DNA of 64,000 nucleotides from Mucilaginibacter sp. SMC90 (lineage in GTDB: Bacteria; Bacteroidota; Bacteroidia; Sphingobacteriales; Sphingobacteriaceae): NCBI RefSeq assembly GCF_022811725.1, contig NZ_CP094527.1:7192001-7256000 (forward strand), written 5' to 3'. This document shows, piece after piece, positions 1-8,315 of the stretch. Positions within the stretch are counted from its first letter, which is position 1. Each line of letters opens with the position of its first letter. A model generated the notes under the pieces. It was not told the origin of the DNA. It did not search any database and saw only the letters and a program-made list of their open reading frames with translations. Position numbers and translations under genes: made by a program.

Positions 1-247
1 CATATTTGGCTATAACTTCTTTCACGGCGTTTTCGCATGCACTGGGCTCGGTAAGTTCGGCAATAACCTGGTGGGCCCTGTGCCCGGCTGCTTCAACAGC
101 AGCAATAGTTTTCAGGTTATCCGCTTCGCTGCGGCCTATAATAACCGGGATAGCGCCTTCAGCTGCCAACACTTTCACTATGCCCTCGCCTATGCCTTTG
201 GCACCGCCGGTAACTATAATTACCTTATCAGTAAGTTGTAAATTCAT
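1..247 (-). CDS. SDR family oxidoreductase (N-terminal part, cut by window edge)
   Basis: Reading leftward from ATG at 247, the first 82 residues are an N-terminal Rossmann fold of the short-chain dehydrogenase/reductase family: a beta strand with the dinucleotide-binding TGGAKGIGEG motif (TGxxxGxG class), followed by a second strand and IIGRSE, where the Arg is a common NADP/NAD-specificity position. The rest of the gene, with the YxxxK catalytic residues, lies outside the window. It is the last visible gene of a minus-strand run with a FucP transporter, a DUF6786 lipoprotein, an FAH-family hydrolase and a GH172 enzyme. By analogy with the non-phosphorylative L-fucose pathway it could be L-fucose dehydrogenase or 2-keto-3-deoxy-L-fuconate dehydrogenase; the sequence shown cannot separate these. 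SDR assignment is secure, substrate is inference. Confidence 0.88.
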   Translation of the reverse strand, partial: MNLQLTDKVIIVTGGAKGIGEGIVKVLAAEGAIPVIIGRSEADNLKTIAAVEAAGHRAHQVIAELTEPSACENAVKEVIAKY

Positions 248-265
248 TTTTTTATGATAGATATA

Positions 266-1546
266 TTAATGACTGCCGGCCATAACCAGCTTTTTAACTT
301 TATGATTATTAATAGCAAAAAATAAAATACCCAGAAAACAGAAGCCAGGTACAATATATGCCATCTGAATATTATGTGTAGCATCTGATACCCTGCCCAT
401 TATTACCGGAAATATAGCACCGCCCACAATGCCCATGATTACCAATGATGAACCAAGCTTAGTTTTGGCACCCAGGCCGCGGATACTTAATGAAAAAATA
501 GTAGGGAACATGATTGACATGAAGAACCAGGTGCACATTAATGAATAAACAGCAACATTACCGTGAAGTGTAACGGTCATTGCTATTAAACAAATATTGA
601 TAATGGCATAGGTAATAAGCAGTTTAACCGGGTTGAAGTAACGCATAAGCAATGTACCGATAAACCTGCCTGCCATGAAACCTGCCGAAGCGATGGTAAG
701 ATAAAACGATGCCGGTTTTTCGGCAAATCCGGCAACTTTTTCAGAATAACGAATAAAGAAACTGCTTATCCCGGCTTGTGCGCCAACGTATAAAAACTCG
801 GCAAAAATACCGGCCCTTAAGCTTTTCACCTGCAGCAGTTCTGCTATTCTTACGCCAAGTGAACGATTATCATTAACAGCCTCATCACTGGTTTCTTCAA
901 CAATTGGCGGGAAATGTGTACGGTAAATTAAGAATGCCACAACAAGCACCACCGCTCCAATTACAACAAAAGGAATTTGTACGGATGCTGCTTCATGGTT
1001 AAGATATTGGTTAAGCTGATCGGGTGACATTGCGCTCGATTCCTGATCCGTTAATACTTTACCCGATAAGATATAATTACCGCCAATCAAAGGAGCTAAA
1101 GTAGCAGCCAGGCCATTAAACGATTGCGAAAAATTGATCCGACGTTCGGCACCTGCCGGATCACCTAACACTGTGATATAAGGGTTGGCAGCTGTTTCCA
1201 AAAATGCTGCACCCGAAAACACAATGAACAATGCTGCTAAAAAAAACGTATAGTTACGCACCGCAGCGGCCGGAAAAAACAGGAATGCACCGGTAGAAAA
1301 CAGGATCAAACCTAAAATGATCCCGCCTTTGTAGCCATATTTTTTCATAAACTGGGCGGCAGGGATAGGTAGTATAAAATAGGCTATATAAGAAGCCGAA
1401 TCAATCAGCGAAGATTGTAAGTCATTGAGCTGACAAGCTTTTTTTAAGTGCGGAATTAATATCGGGTTAAGATTAAGTGCAAATCCCCAGATAAAGAACA
1501 GGGAAGTAATTAATGCTACTGCGAACAGGGCGTTGTTTTTTGACAT
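266..1546 (-). CDS. fucP: L-fucose:H+ symporter family permease (FucP)
   Basis: 426-residue polytopic membrane protein of the major facilitator superfamily with about 12 hydrophobic segments. The N-terminus (FFIWGFALNLNPILIPHLKK) matches the FucP/GluP sugar:H+ symporter branch, as do ETAANPYITVLG around residue 120 and NFSQSFNGLAATLAPLIGG around residue 145, segments conserved in FucP. Length is typical (about 410-440). It imports a monosaccharide, probably L-fucose or a related deoxy or hexose sugar, across the inner membrane with protons. It lies 32 nt downstream of the DUF6786 gene and 18 nt upstream of the SDR gene, so all are probably one transcript. The FucP family in Bacteroidota includes glucose, galactose and fucose carriers, so the exact substrate is inferred from neighbours. 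Confidence 0.88.
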   Translation of the reverse strand: MSKNNALFAVALITSLFFIWGFALNLNPILIPHLKKACQLNDLQSSLIDSASYIAYFILPIPAAQFMKKYGYKGGIILGLILFSTGAFLFFPAAAVRNYTFFLAALFIVFSGAAFLETAANPYITVLGDPAGAERRINFSQSFNGLAATLAPLIGGNYILSGKVLTDQESSAMSPDQLNQYLNHEAASVQIPFVVIGAVVLVVAFLIYRTHFPPIVEETSDEAVNDNRSLGVRIAELLQVKSLRAGIFAEFLYVGAQAGISSFFIRYSEKVAGFAEKPASFYLTIASAGFMAGRFIGTLLMRYFNPVKLLITYAIINICLIAMTVTLHGNVAVYSLMCTWFFMSIMFPTIFSLSIRGLGAKTKLGSSLVIMGIVGGAIFPVIMGRVSDATHNIQMAYIVPGFCFLGILFFAINNHKVKKLVMAGSH

Positions 1547-1578
1547 TAGAATTTATTGGTTGATTATATATTGATCTG

Positions 1579-2790
1579 TTATTTAAATACCGCGGAGATA
1601 TCATCTAAAGATATCCCCAGTGTTTTTAATGCTATTTTATTTAATGCGGCTTTGTTACCGGTAAAATGGAATACGCTATGTTGATGTGTGAGTTTTTCGC
1701 CCGGCTTCAGGAATGCGGCAGGAGATACACTTTCTATCTCATAAAACGGCCCCATCTGTTTACCATCTGCCAGCGGGCCATCATTATAAGCATTTACTGC
1801 ATCACCGCTGTAAGGAGCAGTATCCGTTTTCCATTCCTGGTTTAAATACGATGCGGTGCTATCCACATCAAACATCGTTATTGTTAAAACGTCGTTCTCG
1901 GCGTCGTAGCTACCGGCCATATTTTTCGCCCGGTTAGGAGGAATGCCCAGTTTGCCCCGGCTTTTACCATCAGCTTTAAATAATAGGATCCCGTTTTTAT
2001 AGGAGATCCTGTCTTTGGGTATCTCGCCGAAATAATTGGTTGTGGCTACTTTACCGGTAGTACCCTCATTGTATGGCACTACGATCACCACCCTGGGCGA
2101 CGGTGTAAACATATCCAAATTCCATAGGCACGGAGCACCTGTAGTTTTATCCCAGGCTTTGTCGCCGGTATTCCTGATCGAATTTACTGTGCTAAACCCA
2201 ACCGATCTTACTGATGTATCAGCATCAATACGCAGCAACTGTTGTATTGCCTTGGGTTCCATGATCTCTATATCACGCTCAAGCTTAATTGATAAATTGG
2301 TACCAGCATAATTTTGCAAGTGTGTGCTTTTGCTTAAGGAAACCTTTTTACCAGATTTGGCTATCAGCTCCCAGCTTTCGCTATCAACAGCGGCTGGCGT
2401 ATGCCAGTTGTCGAATTCCATTTTGGTACCAGGCTTAAAAAAAAGCGAAAATTGCCCGCCTTCCGGCCCAAGCCACAGGCGGTCTTCGCCTCCAAAAGCA
2501 TTCATGTGCGGATCCGGCTGTTTCAGATCAAAAGTTTCATATTTGATCCAGCCAAAACTTTTACCGAAAGAACCGTCAGCCGTTGATGTAAAAACCTTGC
2601 CCTGATATTTTGGCGATACCAGAACCATCCCTAAGCCACCGTCACTTAAAACTATCAGACTATCGTCCCGCTTCCGCAGAAACTCCTCGTCGTATTCAAA
2701 ACTTCCTTTTTTCACAGGCGGTTTATACATAGTGCATGCAGCCAAAGCGCTAATCAACAAAACTAACCATGACCTTTTTAAAAGCTGCAT
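1579..2790 (-). CDS. DUF6786 family lipoprotein
   Basis: 403 residues starting with a lipoprotein signal (KRSWLVLLISALAAC; lipobox Cys at residue 19), so the mature protein is probably anchored in the cell envelope. The body, with blocks such as NAFGGEDRLWLGPEGGQFSLF and TGAPCLWNLDMFTPSP, resembles DUF6786 proteins, which look like a galactose-mutarotase/aldose-epimerase type beta-sandwich. Its place between an FAH hydrolase (8 nt upstream) and FucP suggests a role in binding or epimerising the sugar used by this operon, for example as a periplasmic mutarotase. No catalytic residues can be assigned from sequence alone. Family recognition is fairly firm; the function is inference. Confidence 0.7.
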   Translation of the reverse strand: MQLLKRSWLVLLISALAACTMYKPPVKKGSFEYDEEFLRKRDDSLIVLSDGGLGMVLVSPKYQGKVFTSTADGSFGKSFGWIKYETFDLKQPDPHMNAFGGEDRLWLGPEGGQFSLFFKPGTKMEFDNWHTPAAVDSESWELIAKSGKKVSLSKSTHLQNYAGTNLSIKLERDIEIMEPKAIQQLLRIDADTSVRSVGFSTVNSIRNTGDKAWDKTTGAPCLWNLDMFTPSPRVVIVVPYNEGTTGKVATTNYFGEIPKDRISYKNGILLFKADGKSRGKLGIPPNRAKNMAGSYDAENDVLTITMFDVDSTASYLNQEWKTDTAPYSGDAVNAYNDGPLADGKQMGPFYEIESVSPAAFLKPGEKLTHQHSVFHFTGNKAALNKIALKTLGISLDDISAVFK

Positions 2791-2798
2791 ATACCGGG

Positions 2799-3650
2799 TT
2801 ATTTATGTTTAGTGTTTAAGCCGATCACGTTTACCATAGTACCAATATGATCGATGCTGATCTCAACCACATCACCAATTTGCAAAGTAAAGCTTGGCGG
2901 CGGTACAAGGCAAGTACCTGTCATCAAAAAGCATCCGTAAGGAAAATCACATTCGCTGTATAAATAGCCGGTAAGCTCTGTAAATGAACGTTTAATGCGC
3001 GATACCGTGGTTTCATCTTCAAAAACAAGTTCACCTGCGCGTTTAATGTTCATGCTGATCACGGTATCACCGGGGATTGGCCCGGTGGTTATATATAAGC
3101 AAGGTCCGAGGGCGGCGCTCTTTTCGTATACTTTGGCCTGAGGCAGATATAAAGCATTTTCGCCCTCAATGCTCCGCGAACTCATATCATTACCGATAGT
3201 ATACCCCTGGATATTACCATTGCTGTTAACAAACAGTGTAAGTTCGGGCTCGGGCACATTCCATTCCGAATCTTTGCGGATATAAACCTCGCCGTTATGG
3301 CCCGACACACGATGCGCAAGTGCCTTAAAAAACAGCTCGGGTCGTGGTGCATCATAAACCTTATCGTACAAACTTGCACCCGTTTCCGATTCCTCCATCC
3401 GGGCATCCCTGCTGCGCAAATAAGTTACACCGGCAGCCCAAACTTCCTGATTGCCTATCGGTGGTAAAATATTGCCATTTAAATGCTCAGCTTCCACTTC
3501 AGCATTTAAAGCTGTGGTATCTGTAGTTACCGATTCCAGGTAAGCGGCCAAATCATTACGATTAATTAACTTATCCCATTCATCATCAATAATATATGAT
3601 GAGCCATTATGCCGCAGTAAGCTGCCTTTTGCCAGTTTATATAATTTCAT
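2799..3650 (-). CDS. Fumarylacetoacetate hydrolase (FAH) family protein
   Basis: 283 residues of the FAH superfamily. The metal-binding segment is clear: VPEPELTLFV supplies acidic ligands and GYTIGNDMSSRSIEG carries the next Asp and the signature Ser/Arg. FAH enzymes cleave C-C bonds in, or hydrolyse, diketo or keto-deoxy acids using Mg2+ or Mn2+. In a cluster with FucP and an SDR, the best functional guess is 2,4-diketo-3-deoxy-L-fuconate hydrolase or a related 2-keto-3-deoxy-acid enzyme (cytoplasmic). Start ATG at 3650 shares one base with the TGA of the upstream GH172 gene, which indicates translational coupling. Length fits the family. The substrate is not provable here. Confidence 0.83.
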   Translation of the reverse strand: MKLYKLAKGSLLRHNGSSYIIDDEWDKLINRNDLAAYLESVTTDTTALNAEVEAEHLNGNILPPIGNQEVWAAGVTYLRSRDARMEESETGASLYDKVYDAPRPELFFKALAHRVSGHNGEVYIRKDSEWNVPEPELTLFVNSNGNIQGYTIGNDMSSRSIEGENALYLPQAKVYEKSAALGPCLYITTGPIPGDTVISMNIKRAGELVFEDETTVSRIKRSFTELTGYLYSECDFPYGCFLMTGTCLVPPPSFTLQIGDVVEISIDHIGTMVNVIGLNTKHK

Positions 3651-4822
3651 CAGTTTACTTCCAATTCGTCTTTTGAGGGAAATTTAGGGAAAGGGCCATG
3701 CTCGCCGGTTTGATACCAAAACACGGTTGAAGCGATATCATCCTGCAAAGGCATATACCGGCCATCATGCCGCCAACCCAACGCCTGTATAGTAACCTTT
3801 AAACTTTTTTCAAAGCGGATGGGATCAACAATATGCCAGCGGTATAGCCCGAAGCGTTGAGCAATGTTATAATGTCCGTCGCCGCGGATCACTTGCGGTA
3901 GCCCACTGTAAGGACTGCAAAATTCAGTGTATTCGGTGCCCGGTTTTTCTTTCCCGTCTGCATCCTTTTGGTGGGTATCAAAATCATACGATCCGCAAAA
4001 GTAATCCTCGGTGCCGGTCCCGTTTATGGTAGGAAATTTGGTGTCTCCATCCATAAAAAATTTGATCTCGCCTTCGCCCCACCAGCCATTTTTGTTAGAC
4101 CCGTAAGCTATATAGGTGCCAACGTATTGCCCTTTACCTTTAATACTATCTACCAAAACATAATCTTTTTTATATGGTAATGGGTTTACCCTGCGAAACT
4201 GTGCGTGGAAATAGCCTGCATCTTCGGGTACATCTGTTAAAGTATAATCAACCTGGTAATATAACACCATATCGGCATCATCTATGTTTTCCATAGTAAT
4301 GCGGCATTTTTTGCGGAACGGCATTGGCCAGTAACAATTGAACGCACTACCTGGATTAACAGCTACAGCCAGCGATTGAACAGCTGCATATTTGCCCCAT
4401 CCCATGCAAAAGAAATCACCTACGGGTACTTCAACCGAAGGGGTAGTTTCATCATCCCAATAAAAACGAAGGATAGAATAACGCCAGTTTCCGGTAGGTG
4501 TCATCCAGATGTGCTGAATAGCACCAGAACCATTGATTTCGGCAACAGTGAAAGTTGTATGTTTTTTGATAACAACACTCGGGCTCACTTTCCAGGTCTG
4601 TCCCAGATCGCGCGAGGCATTAGCGCCGGTGCCCGTTGTGGCCATGCCACCTTTACCTTTCTCGCCGGTAAAATTTTCCGGACTGATAGACCTCGTCTTA
4701 GCATCGGAGGTACGGTAAAGATTTCCGAGCCCTACATCAAGGCCATTAAATTTCTGCTGCGCATTAACAAACGAAGCAACAATAACACACAGGCAGATCG
4801 TTAAAAAATAATTTTTCACCAT
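3650..4822 (-). CDS. GH172 / DUF2961 family glycoside hydrolase, secreted
   Basis: 390 residues from ATG at 4822, chosen because it begins a typical signal peptide (MVKNYFLTICLCVIVASFV ending NAQ); an in-frame upstream ATG at 4843 adds seven residues with no benefit. The mature part has DUF2961 hallmarks: GSGAIQHIWMTP, RFYWDDETTPSVEVPVGDFF, NCYWPMPFRKKCRI, and the acidic WWGEGEIKFFMDGD and GTGTEDYFCGSYDF blocks near residues 240-280, which contain the candidate catalytic Glu residues. Characterised GH172 members act on fructofuranose or arabinofuranose linkages and assemble as trimers or hexamers. It is the first gene of the operon and probably works in the periplasm, releasing the sugar that FucP imports. 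Linkage specificity is unknown. Confidence 0.87.
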   Translation of the reverse strand: MVKNYFLTICLCVIVASFVNAQQKFNGLDVGLGNLYRTSDAKTRSISPENFTGEKGKGGMATTGTGANASRDLGQTWKVSPSVVIKKHTTFTVAEINGSGAIQHIWMTPTGNWRYSILRFYWDDETTPSVEVPVGDFFCMGWGKYAAVQSLAVAVNPGSAFNCYWPMPFRKKCRITMENIDDADMVLYYQVDYTLTDVPEDAGYFHAQFRRVNPLPYKKDYVLVDSIKGKGQYVGTYIAYGSNKNGWWGEGEIKFFMDGDTKFPTINGTGTEDYFCGSYDFDTHQKDADGKEKPGTEYTEFCSPYSGLPQVIRGDGHYNIAQRFGLYRWHIVDPIRFEKSLKVTIQALGWRHDGRYMPLQDDIASTVFWYQTGEHGPFPKFPSKDELEVN

Positions 4823-5107
4823 AAAATTTATCTTTAAAATCAATTAACGCAGTAATTGGTAATGCGCTCCAGGTTTATTTGTTTATGCTTCAGGCTATCT
4901 TTAAAAAGCCATTCACAATCATATTGATAATTTTTCGCTATCCATACCGCTTTATAAGCATAACATGCGCATATTTTGGCATGGCTTATTTGACGGTTGA
5001 TAAAGCTAATTTAAAATTTATTAAATAAATGCCCTAACCTGTAAAAAACAGGATAGATTAATTGTCCATTCTTCGGTAAATAAGCTAAATAAAACACATT
5101 TTTGTAT

Positions 5108-5692
5108 ATGCCGCTTGATCTGATACTTAACAATCTTGAAAAACACATCCACTTAACCCGCGAAGAGCAGGAAATTTTCACTGCCTATCTGCAACCCAAA
5201 AAAATAAAACGCAAGCAATTTTTACTCACCTATGGCGAGATATGCAAATACTCAGCCTTTGTAACAACCGGTTGTTTGCGAGGCTATACGGTTGACAAAA
5301 GCGGCATCGAACATGTGCTCAGCTTTGCCCCTGCCGATTGGTGGATAGCTGATATGTACAGCCTTATTTCGCAAAAACCGGGGATACAAAATATCGAAGC
5401 ATTGGAAGACACCGATGTACTGCTACTCTCCAAAGCAAACCAGGAAAAACTTTATACCGAAATCCCCAAGTTTGAGCATTTTTTCAGGATCCTGACCGAG
5501 AACTCTTTGGTAGCAAGCCAGCAAAGATTGATTGATAGCTTAAGCCTTACCGCAGAAGAACGTTATAATAACTTTTGTAAACGTTACCCCACCCTGATCG
5601 ATCATCTGCCTCAAAAACAAATTGCCTCGTACATAGGCGTAACCCCTGAGTTTTTTAGCCGGATGAAGAGCGAGATGGTAAGGAAGAGATAG
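5108..5692 (+). CDS. Crp/Fnr family transcriptional regulator
   Basis: 194 residues with an N-terminal cyclic-nucleotide-binding-like beta-barrel (about residues 10-115; KRKQFLLTYGEICKY, VTTGCLRGYTVDKSG, VLSFAPADWWIADM) and a short C-terminal helix-turn-helix (LPQKQIASYIGVTPEFFSRMK). This is the common Bacteroidota Crp-like type, which usually lacks the full set of cAMP-contact residues, so the ligand is unknown. ATG at 5108 is preferred over the in-frame TTG two codons earlier. It is divergent from the sugar operon across a 285-bp gap and might regulate it, but such proteins are numerous and often act alone. A CATTTTTG sequence overlaps the 5' end at 5098-5105 and could be a weak -7 box. Confidence 0.85.
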   Translation: MPLDLILNNLEKHIHLTREEQEIFTAYLQPKKIKRKQFLLTYGEICKYSAFVTTGCLRGYTVDKSGIEHVLSFAPADWWIADMYSLISQKPGIQNIEALEDTDVLLLSKANQEKLYTEIPKFEHFFRILTENSLVASQQRLIDSLSLTAEERYNNFCKRYPTLIDHLPQKQIASYIGVTPEFFSRMKSEMVRKR

Positions 5693-5822
5693 GTGAATGG
5701 TTGATTGAGTGAGTGGTGAGTAGTTAAATTGCAACGATATTGATGCTCTCCACCCACTTAATCAACTACTCTCCAATTTTTCAACCACTCACCACTCTCC
5801 CAATCAACTACTTTCCAATTTT
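5693..5822. repeat. Low-complexity ACTCACC/AATCAAC repeat, inverted copies
   Basis: The stretch carries GGTTGATTGAGTGAGTGG (5699-5716) and, 40-100 nt on, its approximate inverse in degenerate copies (CACTTAATCAACTACTC, CAACCACTCACCACTC, CCCAATCAACTAC). The same word family recurs at about 7800, 8216-8305, 8390-8455 and 12033-12068 around the rRNA operon. The arms can fold into imperfect hairpins. No coding potential is evident. Confidence 0.7.
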
Positions 5823-5860
5823 TCTTAACCTACATCAAGTGCGTCCGGACAATGCCCCTT

Positions 5861-5868
5861 TAACTTTG
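5861..5868 (+). promoter_or_regulatory. Bacteroidota -7 box (TAACTTTG) for the pirin gene
   Basis: TAACTTTG matches TAnnTTTG, the -7 element used by the Bacteroidota primary sigma factor, and sits 25 nt before the pirin ATG, which also has an AAGGAAG ribosome-binding-like sequence (5881-5887). No clear TTTG/TTG -33 element is seen about 20 nt upstream, so this is a partial match. Confidence 0.45.
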
Positions 5869-5893
5869 TAACACAATTTAAAGGAAGCACACC

Positions 5894-6610
5894 ATGGCAC
5901 AAACCATTTTACATAAAGCTAACACCCGCGGGCATGCAGACCACGGATGGCTGCACAGTTTTCAATCATTTAGTTTTGCTGGTTATTATAATCCTCAACG
6001 CATGAACTTCGGCGCTTTAAGGGTATTGAACGATGATACGGTTGATCCGGGAATGGGTTTTGGTAAACACCCGCATGATAATATGGAGATCATTTCCATT
6101 CCGCTGGAAGGTGACCTGGAGCATAAGGATAGTATGAATAATGTTGCTGTAATTAAAAACGGCGATATCCAGGCCATGAGTGCAGGTACAGGAATTTTCC
6201 ACAGCGAATACAACTTCGACCGCACCAGCGAAGTGAAATTTCTACAGATCTGGATTTACCCCAATAAACGAAATGTTGAACCACGCTATGATCAGATCTC
6301 ACTAAATCTTGAAGACCGTCATAATAAACTGCAACAGGTATTATCGCCAAACCCTGATGATGCCGGCGTATGGATCCACCAGGATGCATGGTTTCATCTG
6401 GGCAAATTTGATAAGGGGATAAGTACTGAATATACCATTAAAAAAGAAGGTAACGGCGTTTACGCGTTTGTTTTAAGCGGCGAAGTTATCATCAACGGCG
6501 AAACATTAAGCAGTCATGATGCTTTAGGAATTTGGGATACTGATAGGTTCACGATTGAAGCAGGTACCGATGCCGAGTTTTTATTGATTGATGTACCAAT
6601 GAAATTTTAA
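5894..6610 (+). CDS. Pirin family protein (YhaK/quercetinase-like bicupin)
   Basis: 238 residues with the pirin bicupin fold. The metal-binding motif of the first cupin is complete: KHPHDNMEIISIPLEG (two His, Glu further on) and later GIFHSEYN supplying the third His. The second cupin (about residues 150-235) is degenerate, as in the family. Pirins bind Fe2+; some have quercetin 2,3-dioxygenase activity and others act as redox-sensitive cofactors. Length is typical of the short bacterial type (about 230-240). It lies 4 nt upstream of the small receiver-like gene at 6615, so the two are probably co-transcribed from the TAACTTTG box at 5861. The physiological role in Bacteroidota is not established. 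Confidence 0.9.
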   Translation: MAQTILHKANTRGHADHGWLHSFQSFSFAGYYNPQRMNFGALRVLNDDTVDPGMGFGKHPHDNMEIISIPLEGDLEHKDSMNNVAVIKNGDIQAMSAGTGIFHSEYNFDRTSEVKFLQIWIYPNKRNVEPRYDQISLNLEDRHNKLQQVLSPNPDDAGVWIHQDAWFHLGKFDKGISTEYTIKKEGNGVYAFVLSGEVIINGETLSSHDALGIWDTDRFTIEAGTDAEFLLIDVPMKF

Positions 6611-6614
6611 GATC

Positions 6615-6917
6615 ATGGAAAAGACGCAAATACTGGTAATTGGCCGGCACCCCGAAATATTGGCCACGGTAGTGAGACTGGTAAATAATAATCCTGACTG
6701 GAACGCAACAGGCTGCCTCAGCGATGAGGAAGCCATTGCGGCGTTCACTACACAAGACTTTAAAGTGGTTTTGATGGGAGGCGGAGTTGATGAAAGATCG
6801 GAAAATAAATTGAAGAAACATTTCTATACTCAAAAACCAGAGATTAAAATAGTTCAGCATTTTGGCGGGGGAAGCGGGCTGCTTAGTGCCGAAATATTTG
6901 AGGCTTTAAGCTGGTAG
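6615..6917 (+). CDS. Small receiver-like protein, phospho-acceptor missing
   Basis: 100 residues. The pattern EKTQILVIGRHPEILATVVRLV then DFKVVLMGGGVDERSE then KIKIVQHFGGGSGLL-like strands resembles the alternating beta/alpha layout of a truncated response-regulator receiver or CheY-like domain. The position where the phosphorylated Asp would stand (end of the third strand, VVLMGGG) is not acidic, and no DNA-binding domain is present. It follows the pirin gene after 4 nt. It could be a pseudo-receiver signalling adaptor or an unrelated Rossmann-like small protein. Coding status is supported by tight spacing and codon use; function is unknown. Confidence 0.65.
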   Translation: MEKTQILVIGRHPEILATVVRLVNNNPDWNATGCLSDEEAIAAFTTQDFKVVLMGGGVDERSENKLKKHFYTQKPEIKIVQHFGGGSGLLSAEIFEALSW

Positions 6918-6926
6918 CTTCAGTCG

Positions 6927-7748
6927 TCAATGCCCGCTACCACATCCGGATGACGAACACCCCGAGCACCCGCCATGACTGCTACAACCACTGTCACCAC
7001 CGCTATGACATCCATGACCAGAATGGCTATGATGGCCTGAATCATTACCATCATTTACGTTGAAATCAGTAGCACCGCAGCCGTTACTATCATCGCCAAC
7101 ACTATAAGTGCTTTCCCCACTCTCCCACTTAAAAACAGTTATCAATAGCACCACAAAAAAGGCTAAAAGACATAAACTAAACAGGGCACCATCTCCTCCT
7201 TTTAATGCTATTATAAGTGGAACAAAAGTCCCAAACAATAATAACGATAACACTTTATTAGTTCTGGGTTTACTGATTATCCAATTACGCCTTTTGTTAA
7301 CCCTTTCAAAATCGATATCTGTAAAACGCTTAGTATTTTCCGGCCATATATCAGCAGGTGGCAACTCATCAAAAAACTGATGGTATAAATAATTTGTATC
7401 GGTATAAAACTCATCGTATTTAATAGCTTCATCCGCTCCTCCTTTTGTTGGATTGTGATGTAACTCCCGACCCAGCGTGTCACGGCAAAGATCTATCCAA
7501 TACGAACGGGTAAAAGTTAAATGCAAGTGCCAGGCCTGGTCGACAGCATCAGATGGGGTAACGCCCTTATCAGATATACAACAAAGAAAAATGAACTTCT
7601 TATATTCGGAAATCACCCGGAGGGTATAATGGAGGTTCCATCCATTTTCGCGTGCGAGGCGTTCTGAAAATTTAAAAGCAGCTTCAGCGTCATCCAACTG
7701 AAAATCGAGGATCTTTTGCCAAAGTGTGGCGTGTTCTGCGCTAAGCAT
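6927..7748 (-). CDS. Glycine-rich domain (DUF1399-like) membrane protein
   Basis: 273 residues. The N-terminal 140 residues resemble the glycine-rich-domain-containing protein family: a helical region with VDQAWHLHLTFTRSYW, where the W-H-x-H pattern is typical, followed by TLGRELHHNPTKGG. Two hydrophobic segments follow (about residues 165-205), and the last 50 residues are almost entirely Gly, Ser, His, Cys and Asp (repeats such as GCSGCSSSGCGSG). The tail could bind metal or be disordered. The membrane segments suggest inner-membrane location. It converges with the pirin operon, with only 9 nt between stop codons. The biological role of this family in bacteria is not known to me. Confidence 0.75.
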   Translation of the reverse strand: MLSAEHATLWQKILDFQLDDAEAAFKFSERLARENGWNLHYTLRVISEYKKFIFLCCISDKGVTPSDAVDQAWHLHLTFTRSYWIDLCRDTLGRELHHNPTKGGADEAIKYDEFYTDTNYLYHQFFDELPPADIWPENTKRFTDIDFERVNKRRNWIISKPRTNKVLSLLLFGTFVPLIIALKGGDGALFSLCLLAFFVVLLITVFKWESGESTYSVGDDSNGCGATDFNVNDGNDSGHHSHSGHGCHSGGDSGCSSHGGCSGCSSSGCGSGH

Positions 7749-8031
7749 ACGTTTAGGTATATAAGCTAAGGTAGCAAAATTACATGCACAAATAAAAATA
7801 AGTGAGCGGTTGATTGTAAGCGGTGAGTAGTTAGTTGTTTATAATATCTTAACAACTAATATATTAAATAGCATTACCCTAATATCATCCTGAGGAACTA
7901 AGGATCATCTTCGCTCTGTATAGCTGTTCTGCACGACGCAGAAGGTCCTTCATGACAGATGGTTTGTAGTGTATGGAGAACAAAGAATGGTTTCCGGTTG
8001 ATATGCAGGCAGGAGAAAAAAGCCATTAAAC
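7749..8031. other. Gene-free stretch between glycine-rich gene and rRNA terminator
   Basis: No credible ORF. It contains one degenerate copy of the ACTCACC repeat (7800-7838, AGTGAGCGGTTGATTG) and a fragment related to common Bacteroidota intergenic repeats (TCATCCTGAGGAACTAAGG at 7887-7905, with AAGGTCCTTCATGACA further right). Nothing else is recognised. Confidence 0.5.
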
Positions 8032-8065
8032 GCAAAAAGCCTTAGGTATTAGCTAAGGCTTTTGC
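8032..8065 (-). terminator. Rho-independent terminator of the rRNA operon
   Basis: A stem of AAGCCTTAG/CTAAGGCTT, extended by GCAAAA/TTTTGC, with a 7-nt loop ends in a T-run when read on the minus strand. It sits about 30 nt past the 3' end of 5S rRNA, where an rRNA operon terminator is expected. Confidence 0.85.
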
Positions 8066-8093
8066 ATTTGTTGCACCATTAAAGGTGATAAAG

Positions 8094-8204
8094 GGTGGCA
8101 CCGACCTACTCTCCCACGTTTTACCGCAGTACCATCGGCTCTGGCGGGCTTGACTTCTCTGTTCGGAATGGGAAGAGGTAGACACCGCCGATATAGGCAC
8201 CTGA
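8094..8204 (-). rRNA. rrf: 5S ribosomal RNA
   Basis: About 111 nt on the minus strand with 5S features: the conserved CCGAACAGAGAAGTCAAGCC segment (loop B/helix III) and the terminal helix formed by the two ends (TCAGGTGCC... with ...GGTGCCACCC). It is the last RNA of the operon, downstream of 23S and just upstream of the terminator hairpin. Ends are estimated to within a few nucleotides. Confidence 0.93.
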
Positions 8205-8215
8205 ATTTCTTTAAG

Positions 8216-8305
8216 TTAGTGGTTGATTGGGTGAGTGGTGAGTGGTTCTTGCATGGTGTACAGCTTTTCAACTACTCACCTAATAAACCTAATCAACTAT
8301 TCACC
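8216..8305. repeat. ACTCACC/AATCAAC inverted repeat in the 23S-5S spacer
   Basis: GTGGTTGATTGGGTGAGTGG (8219-8238) is followed by TTTTCAACTACTCACC (8265-8280) and CCTAATCAACTATTCACC (8288-8305), imperfectly complementary copies of the same word family. It lies inside the transcribed spacer, so it would form a hairpin in the pre-rRNA. Confidence 0.65.
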
Positions 8306-8315
8306 CCCATTAACA

